Positions 1-11,646 of a stretch of 64,000 nt of DNA are shown here, one piece after another (position 1 is the stretch's first letter; each line of letters begins with the position of its first letter). The notes beneath the pieces are model-generated. The model did no database searches. It was not told where the DNA came from and saw only the letters and a list, made by a program, of their open reading frames with translations. The position numbers and the translations under genes were made by a program. This DNA is from Aldrovandia affinis (Eukaryota; Chordata; Actinopteri; Notacanthiformes; Halosauridae), in NCBI GenBank assembly GCA_029706075.1, contig JAINUG010000114.1, positions 372,001 through 436,000 of the forward strand, read 5' to 3'.

Positions 1-554
1 AGCAGCGATGTGTAAATCTCACTGGCACCCCACAATGACATTTTGGTTCTGAAGCTGGGTTGTTGAAGTGTTTGGGTGAGTGTCATGTTTTAGAACACAC
101 AATGGGTCTCACTCTCCTCCATGTACACCATTCATTATCAGACAAATACAGCTGTCAAGCTCTGTTCCATCCCACGAGTTGAGTGACAGTGAAAATGCAT
201 ATAACACTTGCACAGAAGAACGGGCTGTTGATAACAGCAGCGGCGTAGTTGAGCGTGGCAACCAAGGCTACTGATTCGTCGACTCTGTAAACAAGAGTAG
301 CAGCCGAGTTGGAACAGAACTAACTCGGTTTCACTGAAGAGGAAAGGGGACTGCACCTAGTCACGTCTGCTCAGTGTTCACCACGCTCTAGCACTCTCTG
401 GCTGTGTTATTGGTGTGTGTGTGTGAGGAGAGCCACCCACCTGACACAGAAGTATAGCACCACTGGGCCCGACTTCTTCGGGAACTCGTGCTCCAGGACG
501 CGGCGGTCCAGCTGCAGCCAGCTGAAGTGACCCCTGCAAGAAACCCCAAATCCA
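1..554. other. No recognised gene (left edge)
   Basis: I see no conserved protein motif or repeat family here apart from a short (GT)n run near 413-425. Given the FRMD4 exons further right, this is most likely intron of that minus-strand gene. Confidence 0.4.
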
Positions 555-720
555 ACACAATCACCCCCAATCCAATACAATTACCCCAATCTAGCACAAT
601 CATCCCCTATTCAACACAATCACCCCCAATTGAGCACAATCATCCCTCAACCCATACAATTACCACAATCAACAGTAGCACAATCATCCCATATACAACA
701 CAATCACCTCCAATATAACC
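555..720. repeat. AC-rich minisatellite
   Basis: Imperfect units of about 17-20 bp built on the pattern 'cacaatcaccccca' or 'cacaatcatccc' follow each other across the segment. The units diverge in length and sequence, so this is an old tandem array rather than a clean microsatellite. Open frames across it come only from the repeat. Confidence 0.6.
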
Positions 721-795
721 AAATACCTCCCAATCCTGATGAAGCTAACAAGGCTTGAAACCTGACAAAACCACACACAACCTACTATATTATAG

Positions 796-1020
796 CCATG
801 CAGCAGAACGAGGGGTGTCGCTTAGTCAGTCCTTCACTACAAAAGCCAGGACAAAGGATGAGGAGCAGGTCCAGTACCTCCTTCAAGTAGTTGAGGCGCA
901 CAGAAAGGCATTCTCAAAAGCCTCGAAAGCTGCTCTGCAGAAGTAATCCATGTTTTTGTGCACTGTACTGATTCTGCCCAAAACATTTTCAATAATGTTT
1001 AATAATTCAATAATAAACAG
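796..1020 (+). other. Possible 3' exon or retrocopy fragment, unrecognised
   Basis: An AG at 794-795 is preceded by a weak pyrimidine/AT tract. It is followed by an open frame to a TAA at 944-946 that encodes a charged, helical-looking tail (KDEEQVQYLLQVVEAHRKAF...). An AATAAA lies at 1012-1017, so the layout resembles a terminal exon with its polyadenylation signal. It lies on the strand opposite to the FRMD4 exons, inside what should be an intron. I do not recognise the protein. It could be a small nested gene, a retrocopy fragment or chance; the short length and absent upstream exon keep confidence low. Confidence 0.2.
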
Positions 1021-1208
1021 TTGTATTTTATTGTTATGGCGTTATGTTGACATAGTGTCAAAGTTTGGTGGCTTTGAGAAACCCCTAAAACACAATGAAT
1101 TCAGCTGAAATTTTGCAAGGGTTACTTTTTTTAATTACCACATAAAATAATGAGTTCTGAGTTGCCATCTTGTTTGATTAAAATGCTCCCATATATTATA
1201 AAATCACC

Positions 1209-1211
<3 letters not shown>

Positions 1212-1277
<66 letters not shown>
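1212..1277. repeat. (TA)n(CA)n microsatellite
   Basis: About 58 bp of uninterrupted TA followed by a few CA units, directly abutting a Tc1 terminal repeat. Tc1 elements insert at TA, so the array may descend from the target site. Confidence 0.9.
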
Positions 1278-1356
1278 TACCAGTCAAAAGTTTTAGAACA
1301 CCCACATTTTCCAGTTTTTACTGAAATTTAAGCAGTTCAAGTCCAGTGAATAACCT
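1275..1356 (+). mobile_element. Tc1-like element, left end only
   Basis: Begins 'cactaccagtcaaaagtttt', the terminal repeat of the same Tc1 family as the element ending at 18035 and the fragment at 4313-4342 (consensus 'ctaccggtcaaaagtttt'). It runs about 80 bp into the subterminal region and then switches abruptly to CR1 sequence, so the transposase is missing. Confidence 0.75.
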
Positions 1357-2400
1357 GGTTTGGCAAACAGTTTGGAATCAACTAAAGCAATCCAAGATGA
1401 TTTAAACAAAATCCAAGAATGGGCAGAAACGTGGCAGATGACATTCAATATTGCTAAATGTAAAGTTATGCATGTGGGAAATAAAAACATAAGGCAGGAG
1501 TATTTTATGGGAGGAGAAAAATTAGTAGGTGTTCAATTTCAAAAAGACTTAGGAAAAGGAAAGATATAGAAGAGCTCTTTAAAAAGTTAAAAGAAGGGCA
1601 ACTAAATTGGTACCTGGTATGAAAGGTAAAAGTTATGAGGATAGACTTAAGGCACTCAATCTATTTAAGCTTAGCAAACGGAGACTTAGGAGGGATTTGA
1701 GGTTTTTAAATTCCAAAAATGGATTAACAAAGGGAACTACCAAAGATTTTTAAAGTGGGGTCAGCAGAACAAGAGGTCACAGGTGCAAATTAGTCAAAAG
1801 GCAAATTCCGTGGGCCTCCCACGTGGTCTAGTGGTTTCAATGTCCCGATGCTGGCCATGGCGACCGGGGTTCGATTGCCCGTTGCACCAGAGTCGGCTAT
1901 GGCCGAGAGTGCCACCGGGGCGGCAATTGGCTGTCCGCCCCAGGGAGGGGGGAGGGAAGCCGAGACAGTTCGCTGCACACAGGAATGGTTCTGGGGTGCC
2001 GGAATTACAGTTGACAGCACGACGAGTGCTGTCTCGGAGAAGGCAGTACTTCGCCATTGTCACTGCCGGTCACAGGGCTATGGCAGCAAACTACGAGGGA
2101 GGGGATTGAACTAAGCACAGCGGGAGTAATTGGATACCAAATTGGGAGAAAAACGGGGTAAAATCAGAAAAATGTATTTAAAAAAACAAAAAGGCTAATT
2201 CCGCATGGATATTAGGAAGTTTTTCTTTACACAGAGAGTTATCAATGCCTGGAACAGCTTGTCAGGTCAGGTAGTAGAGGCAGAAACACTTGGGCTATTC
2301 AAGTCCAGGCTAGATGCAGTACTAGATACTCTAGATACGAGTTCGTCATTATGTATTCTTGTGTTCTTATGTTCTTATTATTTTCATTTTCAAGCATGAA
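1357..2400 (+). mobile_element. CR1 LINE, 5'-truncated copy, split by a SINE
   Basis: Translated pieces match the C-terminal half of the CR1 reverse transcriptase at 55.5-56.6 kb in this window. They include the block around 'IQDDLNKIQEWAETWQM', 'LFKLSKRRLR' and the tail 'FFTQRVINAWNSL...VVEAETLG'. Part of the middle is deleted, frames shift several times, and a SINE splits the tail at 1811-2188. The 3' end fades into 'gttcttatgttcttatt', as expected for a CR1 terminal repeat. This is a dead 5'-truncated copy. Confidence 0.85.
1811..2188 (+). mobile_element. tRNA-derived SINE (family A) with 15-bp target duplication
   Basis: The head carries tRNA-like promoter boxes ('gtggtctagtggtttcaatg' and 'ggggttcgattgcc'). 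A GC-rich body follows, then the tail 'aattggataccaaattggga' and an A-rich end. It is flanked by near-identical 15-bp repeats, 'aaaaggcaaattccg' (1796-1810) and 'aaaaggctaattccg' (2189-2203), which are target-site duplications inside the CR1 tail. Two more copies of the family lie at about 11647 and 30086. Confidence 0.85.
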
Positions 2401-3959
2401 ATTTGACAGTGATTACCTCTTTTAGTTTTAAAGAACATTAATTACTAGAAAGTAGCACAACAACTGATTGGTCAATTTTAAGTACATATAGCAACCAAAT
2501 AGTTACTATAAATTGATGAGTTCTGCATTCCTCTGAAAATAATCTATTTGGTTGTTGATTCAAAGTGAAAGTTTCATTGAATTTTCAGAAGCTTTGCCAA
2601 TGGTGAGACCAAGTTAGTTAGAGTACCGTAGCATAGTTACAAGCACTGTAGCAAGTATCAAAGCATTTTGTGAAGCCTTGTCATAGGTCAAGATAATGGT
2701 TGAGGTGCTCGTGTGACTTTCCTGTCTTTTTCAGTTTTTCTCAACCATTATCTCTCACTTAAAATGTACTTTTTTGGGTTTAATAAGACCAGTTAAGCAT
2801 ACTAGAGGTGAACGTACAACTCTATGGCATTTTCACACGCACCCATGTGCACAGATACATTACTTATATTTGAATAAAGCATGTTGCAAACAACATATGT
2901 AACATTACATCAAAACAACAATGCAAAGAAGCCGGGTTCTGCTTAAGAGTGTCAAATAATACCATGGATTTAAACACACCACTGAAGTAATTCATATATA
3001 AATAGCAGAGGCTGCGCTTCACCCAGCTGGTCATGTTCCTATTTGCTTGGGGTCCCTGGTGACACTACAGCACTTTGCATTGGGGTCAAAGTTTACAAGG
3101 ATTTTTAGAAGCAGTGCAGTTTGCACATCCACTTCAGATTCTTTCAACATCTCCACTGGGCAAAGATGAAGGCAGACTGGTCATGTTTATTTCTGTCTAG
3201 AGGAGTTTGACCATGAGGGTCTCTCTGTGAATGGTTTTCTGTAAGTGGCTCTTTCTTCACTTGTTATAACCCAGCAGACAAGGTCACCTTGATACAAGAG
3301 ATGGGTTTGGAAAACTAGAGATGACCTCTAACTGTTACCAGAACAGTGGATTAAACGCAGTAGCAAATATCTGCATTGAATATCATAAAACAAAACTAAT
3401 TGTCTGGGGAAAGCGGCTATTGTTGAAGAGGCTGCAGCATTACAGGAAAGCTAGCCATGCCGTACTGTGAGTGCATGCCGCTAGGAAGTAAGAGAAATTA
3501 CAACCCAATAACCTGCTGGTAATTGCTCTTAAATTCCACTACCATTCAGGGTGAAAGTGTCTCAGGTTTAACAGACTTGAGTCATCTTGTGGGTGAAGTT
3601 CACAATGTGTGTTGAGGGGTGCAGTTATTGGAAAAACCTCAATATCTTCAAGAATGGGATTCAAATTTGACTGCTTATCACAGCAAACACAGAGTGTTAT
3701 GAAATATACAAGTAAATGAAAGATACAAGATACTTTTTTTTATGATGGGACACTGGAGTACTTATAAATCTGCTTTGCAAAAGTCATTGACTTGGTGTGT
3801 GCTTGGTGCTGCAACTTTTTCAGAAAACATATTTCAAATTCAATATAATTGAACTGATAACTGCAAGGTGCACAACTAATTATTCTTATAGAGAGCAGCC
3901 TTAGGCTTCCCTTGTCAAAGAATAAGTTCCAATCACTACACATAAGAGTTCATACTCAC
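2401..3959. other. Presumed FRMD4 intron, no feature recognised
   Basis: Low-complexity AT-rich unique-looking sequence lies downstream (minus strand) of the FRMD4 exon. No motif, repeat end or splice-flanked open frame stood out. Confidence 0.4.
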
Positions 3960-4054
3960 GTTTCATCTGTGTACGATATTCCAAAATACTCCTTCTCTTT
4001 CAGGTTGAAGTGGGATGCCACCAGGTCCAGTAGATCTTTTGCCATAAGTTTGGG
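3960..4054 (-). CDS. frmd4a: FRMD4 (A-like) coding exon, FERM F1 lobe
   Basis: FRMD4 proteins are FERM-domain scaffolds that bind cytohesins and the Par3/Par6 polarity complex and promote Arf6 activation at epithelial junctions. This 95-nt minus-strand exon encodes 31 codons plus two bases, from PKLMAKDLLDLVASHF to NLKEKEYFGISYTDE. This is the FERM F1 (ubiquitin-like) segment that is nearly invariant in FRMD4A and FRMD4B. The acceptor is a strong pyrimidine tract ending 'ctcttcctcccccag', and the donor is 'gtgagtatg'. The exon ends after two bases of a Thr codon, which fits the family's 'DET|GH' junction. It follows in phase 0 on the exon at 20134-20069, about 16 kb upstream. The next exon is not in the window. 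The 'TDET' reading favours FRMD4A over FRMD4B, with moderate certainty. Confidence 0.9.
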
Positions 4055-4312
4055 CTGGGGGAGGAAGAGAAAATGAACATTATTCTCCACTATGTATGGA
4101 CTCAGCATTATTGCCCTGCCTCTGAGGTGGTAAACTAGGCAGACAGTACTTGCCAAGCACACAGCTGGGGGAGGGGGGAGTTGTGAGCGTGTATGGGTGC
4201 TCTAATGGGTATTGATTTACTGCAGTGACTCAGCGTCTGTGGCGGGGAAGGAGTGTTCTGTATGAGCCCTGCAGGACACAACCTTGGAGAGCGGCAGCAG
4301 AAGTGATGATGG

Positions 4313-4342
4313 GGGGTGTTCTAAAACTTTTGACCGGTAGTG
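4313..4342. mobile_element. Tc1-like element, right terminal repeat fragment
   Basis: 'tgttctaaaacttttgaccg' followed by 'gtagtg' is the reverse complement of the Tc1 end seen at 1275. Only about 30 bp remain, and a hAT-type insertion immediately follows it. Confidence 0.7.
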
Positions 4343-4346
4343 TGCA

Positions 4347-4920
4347 CAGGGGCGTCGTTTTGGTATGGCAAGGTTTGGCTTCTAGCCACATTTTTTATTT
4401 TAAATCAATCTGAAATAACCTACGTTTCACATGACAAAATCACATCATTTTATGTGATTTTATCCGCTCCACAAAGGTAACTCAAAAACCTTGTCCGATA
4501 TTCTCATTAATTCAGGTGGGTTAAACAAACTGTATAAACGCCATAATACTGTTAATTAAAATGTAACATATTCATGAACAATTCCATGTCACGATACAAA
4601 CACGTTCTATATGTTATTTTAGTGAAAAACCGGACTTAACGTCAGCGATTGGGAAGCTAACAAGCTAGCTAGCTAACGTGCCTTACGCTGATGATAGCGG
4701 AAAAAAAGATTTGTATAACAGTATATCATTATGATCCACTGGAATTAAAAAATAGGTTTACTAGTTACATACTGTAGTTGTCTCCTTTGTTTATTAATGT
4801 TACCTAAATATATAAGTAAATTGTACAGAAACAACTCACCAAAATTGACTATTGCACAACTGATTTGACAAAAAAAAATTCCCTTGCCATACCTTGGCTT
4901 TTGCTGAAATGACGCTACTG
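4347..4920. mobile_element. hAT-type non-autonomous element, 574 bp
   Basis: The left end is 'CAGGGGCGTCGTTTTGGTAT' and then 'GGCAAGG'. The right end, reverse complemented, starts CAGTAGCGTCATTTC and rejoins 'AAGGTATGGCAAGG' after a 12-bp gap, so the termini are inverted repeats. A perfect 8-bp duplication, AGTGTGCA, flanks it (4339-4346 and 4921-4928), as hAT transposition produces. No transposase coding is visible inside. The site is the outer end of a Tc1 terminal repeat, so the order of insertion is Tc1 first, hAT second. Confidence 0.88.
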
Positions 4921-5245
4921 AGTGTGCATATCCAGCATGCCTGTATTAACCTTTGCTTTCTGTGCACCTCACATAAGTATGGTTTCCATCTGCAAAATAC
5001 AGAACAATTGCATAATGCTGAGTAAACCGTTGCATTCTCTTTCAAACTCCCACTTGGAACACAATTTGTTACCATTTTAATTTGTTGAAGGACTTCTCAA
5101 ACGTTGATGCTGAAACAGTAGGTAATATTAGGTAGATTATTTATTATAGTATATACAGTGCAATCCATATTTATTCATACCCATGATTTTTCGAATAAAT
5201 GGTAATTCAGGTACGTTCCTTATTTTTCGTGCTTAAGGTGGAAGC

Positions 5246-5524
5246 CTAGACATGCGTAATTCGTTTTGCCATAATATCTGTTGACTCATCCAGAATTAAC
5301 CCAATCACAGGGCTGGCTTTCACAAACGCAACTATATCATCCTTACATGTTCTCGCGATCGCGTCCTGTATCTGCGCTACCGCTTCATTATTGACATAAT
5401 AAAGGGGCAGCAGGCCTAATTGTTTGCTTCGCAATTTAAATATTGCACAAAGCATTGCACACGCTTTGAGACCAAACGAATTCCATGAAATGTAGACCCG
5501 CATTAGCCAACTTGGTCTTTGCAA
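5246..5524 (-). pseudogene. hAT-superfamily transposase remnant
   Basis: The frame contains 'AVAQIQDAIARTCKDDIVAF' and then 'VKASPVIGLILDESTDI'. The 'DESTD' block holds the first catalytic aspartate of hAT transposases and of domesticated relatives such as ZNF862/ZBED-like proteins. No zinc-finger N terminus or C-terminal dimerisation domain is visible nearby, so this is a fragment of about 90 codons. It is not obviously part of the 4347-4920 element. Confidence 0.65.
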
Positions 5525-5529
5525 TTAGA

Positions 5530-8500
5530 CATTTTTACTACAAACTGTTTATGGCTATTACGAGTATATTCGACATAGCATCACGTGAGACTCCCATTTT
5601 AAATCAGCTAACAACGTCTACTGTAAACTTCAGCTGGCTATGTTCAAATGAAATCTTGCATCACTTCATACATCAGCAGACAATAGCACTCATGCATACA
5701 CATGACTGATCCCGCGCACTCAAACTGACCTAGAATGTACACTAGAGAGATCGTAGTACATCATGAGTAGGAATTATTAAACTAAAATGTGCACTATTAA
5801 TACTAATGTACGTGATTGACAAAATATACGTGATTCCCGCAATCGGGTGCAGAAATTACGGCCCTGCAAACCAGTTTAAATCCGACCGCCATCGGTCATG
5901 TTCAAGTTTCCTGGGATATTTAAATAAATATGCAAATCACCATATAATGAGGGCAATCGCAGATTCACAAAACTGAAAAAAATGCACTGGTTCTCAAGAC
6001 ATGCCCGCCCTGGTTCCTACCCTGTAAAATGAAACGCTGAACCGCTCTAATTACTATTTTTGTTCAGCTCAAGCCCGCAAAGGCCGTTTTCAATTAACTG
6101 CGAAGAAAAGCAACGATAATCATTTAAACTGACTTGGCACACCCACGCCTTCCAAAAATAGCCTGAGAAAATGTAGAGCGATGTACAATTACGTCTATGC
6201 TTCCCTCGCCAAGGGCCTGGCAGCGAGAGCTGCGGCGATGTGGAGCCCTGCCTGCTAGACGCGAGACAATAAACAACTTGAGACCCGTGAGCAGCGTACG
6301 TTCGCAAGGCATTCTGTTTGAAACAAAACCGATTCTCTCAACAAGCGCCTTCCACATATTCTTAATAAAACCTATTTATTGACATTAATTACAACCGAAA
6401 GCAATCCAAAATATTTTGCTCCGTTTCAAGGCGCGTGGAAACAATTTGCCCCCAAACTGTATAATGTACCTCTCCACTCATTTGCACAAATTGCAATTTA
6501 GTTTCTGGTAGTCCCCAGAAGCACAAGATGTGGAGTGGTGTGAACACTCGGCAGGTAAATGATTCGTTGTTCGTTAACAGTTCTGGTTCGCTTCTTTCTT
6601 CTACCCATGGCTTAAGGCTAGGGATCTCCACACTGCAGTTTAAATATTTTAATTTAGCAATAAACTTCATTTCAATTTTTAATTTATTCCCCTACCATAT
6701 GGGAACAATGGAGCTCAAAATTACATTTCCCTGCATTTATCCAATAAATTGCAGTGTGTGGGATTTTTTGTTTGTTTGTTTTGTTTGTAATTTCTAGTGA
6801 CCATTTTGCAAACAATTGATTATTCTTCATTCAGTATGGAGCACAAGACTCCATTTTAGAACAACGCAAGTAGTCTTTCTATAGTGTATATCACCCTTCT
6901 ACTCGATCGTACATGTGGCAGATTAGCGGATGTTCCATGGCTGCAGCAGGAGCAGGAAAGAGCTGTCGCATGGCTGATCCCAGACCCAGAGGAGAGGGCT
7001 GGCCTGATCCAGATAATGGAGCACCTCTAAATGTTCTCTTTCTCTGGGTGTGACTGAGATTCTGCTCTCTGGGCATGGCTGTTATTTTAGTTAATCAATG
7101 CAGTGCATTGCTGCAGTGATTTGCTGATCTTTATCAGTTGGATACGGTGGGCCCAGGGAATAGGATGAGATGAGCTGTTCAGAATATTTAATCTGTTTAT
7201 TCGGAGCATCAGTTTGAGGCAGGTGCAGCTCATATCTAGTGATCTTTACATGATCTTGATGGACTGCTAGAGGAGATTGAGGATTAGATCGAAGCGATCA
7301 AGTAATATGAAGACAACTGGATCTGTGCAATGTGAATTGCCTGCTTTAGGCTGTGAGCAAGTAGTAAGATCAGTGATATGCATATGCATGACATGGTGCC
7401 AAAAACAATAATCTTCCATATGCGTGTGTGTGATTATTGTGCCAAACAACAACTAGAGATGCAGTAGTATGTCCTCTGAACTTCCTTGGAGGGAATAACT
7501 TGTGTCTCCTTGGAGTTGTCCAGGGTCTTCCTACAGATAACCCCCAGTTAACATGTCTCTGTTGCAAACTGCTTCTATAATTGTCTTCCTTTGACAGGTT
7601 GCCACTCAAAGTAAAACATACTGAACACATTCAACAAGAGCAAGCCATAAATTATCATGATGTAGGTACGTCAAATGCCAAGCAGGCACGGCCCCCCGCC
7701 CGAATAGTAACCTGCCCATACATAACAAACTGCTATTGACAAGGGCATTATAGAAATATCCAGATAACATCAGTGCCATGGTACAGTGTTGGACACCAAG
7801 CGAGGGAATGATTTAATACTGTAGCACGGAACAGACAAGATAGGGACCGTGTGACAGCTGGATGAGCCAAAGCAATGCTAATACAGCAGCTTGGTTTCCT
7901 GTGGCACAAAGCTTTCATTGCATCAATCAAGTATATATAGTCTTACACGTGCCGAGCAGTGCTGGTGCTTAATACCACAAGAGCGCTGTTAGAATTAGGA
8001 GAGAATGCTTCCTTGGCAACGTTCCGGATCTGCACATTGTCTTTCCTGGAGAGCTAAATCCTACTGATGGAGTGAGGAATCGTGTGGGGATCAGGAATCT
8101 TATTTAAACAGGAACCCCACAAACCCCAGCATCATGCTATGAGGGAGCCAGAGAGGATGTTTAAACCTTGTTAACAGCGCATTAACTCTGTCTATGGTGA
8201 ATGCCTGGTGCAGTGACCACCATCTCCGGTCCAGCTTCAGTTGCACCATAGCAGAGTATTTTGTGTTGATCAGTGGCAAGAAATCTAATTTAAATCAATT
8301 TTGATTCCATGAAGTAAGAAAAATGCACACTTTTATACCCACTGTATGTCTAAAATAATATTTAGCATTTTCTGTGCTACAGAAAAGTTATTACTGTTAA
8401 CATATTAGCATGCAATGTACTCAAACAATATGAGGCTAAAACAGCCCAGCAGATTACAGAATACTTGGTGGGGCCAGGAGGTAAGGTAATGCAGCACTAC

Positions 8501-9290
8501 AAATGAAACATTTAATATTCAGGGATATGAGGAAAAGTATAGTATACCTCAATATTAGAGCTATACTATCAATAATTATGTCCTTCCCTTATTTTCCATT
8601 AAAAACAGTAATAAAGAAAACAAAGAAAGTGTCTTGAATTTCCATCAATGTAATAACTACTCAGCAGTCACTACTCTCTGTTCTGACTCGGCACTGTGGT
8701 GGTTACTTTGATATTCCTTCAACTAAGGGCTAGCTCAGCCAGCCTAATGATTACAAAGTTCACTACTGTGATTCAAACAATGACCCCTTTTAAGAATGTT
8801 CTCATAAATCCAGTGAGGTGCCATGTGCAAGCCAAAATAATACTTCGGTGCTCATCTTGGCACAGCTAACTGGTACAATAGCTCTGTCTTACAGAGGAAT
8901 AATCAGGTGGCAGTGGATATGCATGAGTTCGCTCACAGGTCTAGACCTGCTGTTCAAAGATAGTTCCCTTTATGCTAATGCATTCATAATTCCACGCCAT
9001 ACAACCCTTGCTCCCATTTACTATTTAAAAACTGCTCCACGCTTGAGCCTCTCCATGTACTGTATACAAGCTGACAGCTCATCAATGACCTCGGTCAACA
9101 GATTGGAGACAACATCAGTGCTGTAGTGCAGTGGGAATTGTGCATGTAGTCCTGAATGTACCACAAAAGATACAGAGGTCAAATGACTGCATTACAATGA
9201 ATATTCAATTATTTTATTGGCTTGGCAAATGGCCTTAACTGGGGGAACTTAACTTAAATATATATACTATATAAGTTGCTGGACATTTGC
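5530..9290. other. Presumed FRMD4 intron, no feature recognised
   Basis: Mostly unique-looking intronic sequence. 5.9-6.35 kb is slightly richer in CpG than its surroundings, but it shows no convincing exon. I found no transposon ends. Confidence 0.35.
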
Positions 9291-9392
9291 AGATGAAATC
9301 CAGGTTAAATACCTTGCCCAAGGTTACAACTTCAGCATCCTGCCCATGATTCAATCCTGCAATCTTGTGATTACAAGACCAGTTCCAAAAGG
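9291..9392 (-). mobile_element. Degenerate tRNA-SINE (family B) fragment
   Basis: 'ccaggttaaataccttgccc', 'aaggttacaac' and the decayed box-B region 'tcaatcctgcaatcttgtg' align in order with the cleaner minus-strand copies at 18655 and 62841. The promoter boxes are mutated, so it is old and inert. Confidence 0.55.
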
Positions 9393-10368
9393 CCAAAGCT
9401 ACACTGCCAGAGTCTTTATAAATCCTATGCCAGGTGCCACATTAAAGGATATTTTTCTTTTTGTCAGTAATGGGCTGTAAATGTGTAGTGGGCAGCATAT
9501 TACCCTGAGTCTCTGTCAGTAACGCCTCGCCAACATCAGATTCATAGACTTCCTACAGCCATCACAGCCCTCTCCAGCTCCTGACTCTGTCTTCATTACA
9601 GTGAAACTTCTCTGGCACTGTCATTACTTACGCTCCGCACTGGCCATTTCCGCAGCCTGCCGTCCATCACACAAGCACACCCTGCGATGGACTACAGCTG
9701 CCTCTCAGAACCAGCGCCTGCTATATGAGTGGGTGCTGATGGATGACGCACCTCAGCACTCTTTCAATGGCCTCCTGTGGACTTCCAGACTAAAACACTC
9801 CAAGAAATACTGTATACATATGAATAAAAAGCTCAGATCGACAGGCGTCTGCATTCGGACAGGTAATGAAATTGGATGGCCCACACTGAGACGAGGAGTC
9901 TTTGAAGTGTGTAACTTTGTCTGTAGACACATCAGGGGCTGGAGAGAGGAATGGCCCAAAGTCACATCAGGACAAAGAACATTTAAGAGAGAATGAGTCG
10001 CCTTTGGGCGCTTTTGATTATGATAGGATGAATTTCTAGCACAACCTATCTGTGGCCATTATGAAAAACATTAACGTATCATAACTAGGATGAGAAGGGC
10101 CAACCCTACTGAAAGCTGTCTTAAACCTGAATGGGCAACAGCAAGAGGTAGCAGTTAGGGGATCTGTTATGTAGAGGGTTTTAGGTTTTGACCTCAAGTG
10201 GGGCACTCTTTTTACACTCTTGTGTAAGTACTTATTCTGAACTGCTTCAGCTAGCATGCTTAATTTAGGTTGTTTAAGTTGCAAAGGGGTTGCAAAGCAA
10301 GAAAAAAGGGTATTTGTAATCAAATTGACCCTATTAGCCTGTAATAAACCAGGCAATAGCACAGTGGA

Positions 10369-10540
10369 GATACATTACATTTACATTTTAAGCATTTAGC
10401 AGACCCTCTTCTCCAGAGCGACTTACAAGATGTGCATAAATACATGGTAGGAACAATCATAGTACGCGCAAAAGACCAGTGCAATAATACAGCGATAGAC
10501 ATCATTGCAGGTAGCTGCGTACCATACCTGTAACACTGGC
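10369..10540 (-). mobile_element. LINE 3' tail fragment (SINE-partner LINE)
   Basis: The segment runs from 'ttacattttaagcatttagc' through 'catggtaggaacaatcatag' to 'taccatacctgtaacactgg'. The same order of motifs is repeated at 62093-62262 with only scattered differences. There the segment joins a LINE-like C-terminal coding stretch, so this is the 3'UTR end of the same LINE on the minus strand. Its outermost motif, 'gcatttagcaga', is shared with the family-B SINEs. Confidence 0.65.
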
Positions 10541-11646
10541 AGGGTATCTGCAGGTTTAGCCAAGTCAGATTTAAGGCTTTTAATACTTTTTTAATGCCAC
10601 TCAGAATGAAATTTAATACCAATTTCACGATAACAAAATGGCAAAAATCACGCAACGACACCAATTAGTTTAGGTTTAGGGACAAATTTGTCCAAAGATG
10701 TTTATTAAGACATAAAGGGGTGCAAGGCTTGTGTGTGATCAGAGCATTTTTAAGTCAGCATGTATTGTTAATTGGCTGCAATGTGATTAGCGAACTCTCT
10801 CTATCCCCATGGACTCTTCCAAGGAAGAGCGGTTATCCCCAAACAGAAAAGGCAGAACTGGCTTTTACACTGCTGACACATATGCACAAACTCTCACATA
10901 CACCCGCAGGCATGTATGCACATATGCACACACGTATGCACACGTGCACACATACAATATTAACTTATCATGACATGACACCATGCCTCATATAACCACT
11001 ATAACTACATATCTACCAGCTTGAAAACAGAAATGTGGATGTAGGAGAAATAAAAGGTCTTAGATGTGCTGTCCAAGAGAATTTATTCATTTGTGATCTC
11101 AACACTGCTGCAACAGCAGCTTGGATTAAATTTGAATCACTTTACATTTACAAAAATGAATACATAAATACCAATGCGGCACAACATGTTTCTTTTTGAA
11201 TTGTAGCTAAAAACTGATATTTTAAAATGTAGTAACTGGAATGGAGCATACAGATACAGATCAACCACATGCGGTTAAATGACCTGAATTATTCTTAATA
11301 TGAAGTCTAACTGACCCCAAGTCTGATTTCTAGACAGATGCAGCCCTAATTATACCCTGTCAACAATTCAGGCAAGAGTACAACCACCAGGTGGTCTGGA
11401 TAAGGCTCTTTATGATGGAAATATAAAGAATAAACATTCTACTGGATAGTACTTTAGATAGGAGTGGCAAAAATGTAGCCAACCATTCAAAATGTATTCA
11501 TTATCTTGTCACAATATCCTAGAGTTTAGGGATATGGGAGTGAGGCTACATGACCGCATTAATGGCTAAAGTTATTTAAAGGGTTAATGAAGCCCATCAC
11601 TAGTTTTCAGGGACTACAGGCCCACTCTAAAATTGCATAGGAGAAT

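Noticed and set aside
555..720. CRISPR-like spaced repeats
   Set aside because: Units are adjacent and divergent with no unique spacers, and the sequence is eukaryotic.
9601..9996. 131-codon plus-strand open frame
   Set aside because: Starts with a non-ATG codon, low complexity of evidence, and no motif; it lies inside the FRMD4 intron on the opposite strand.
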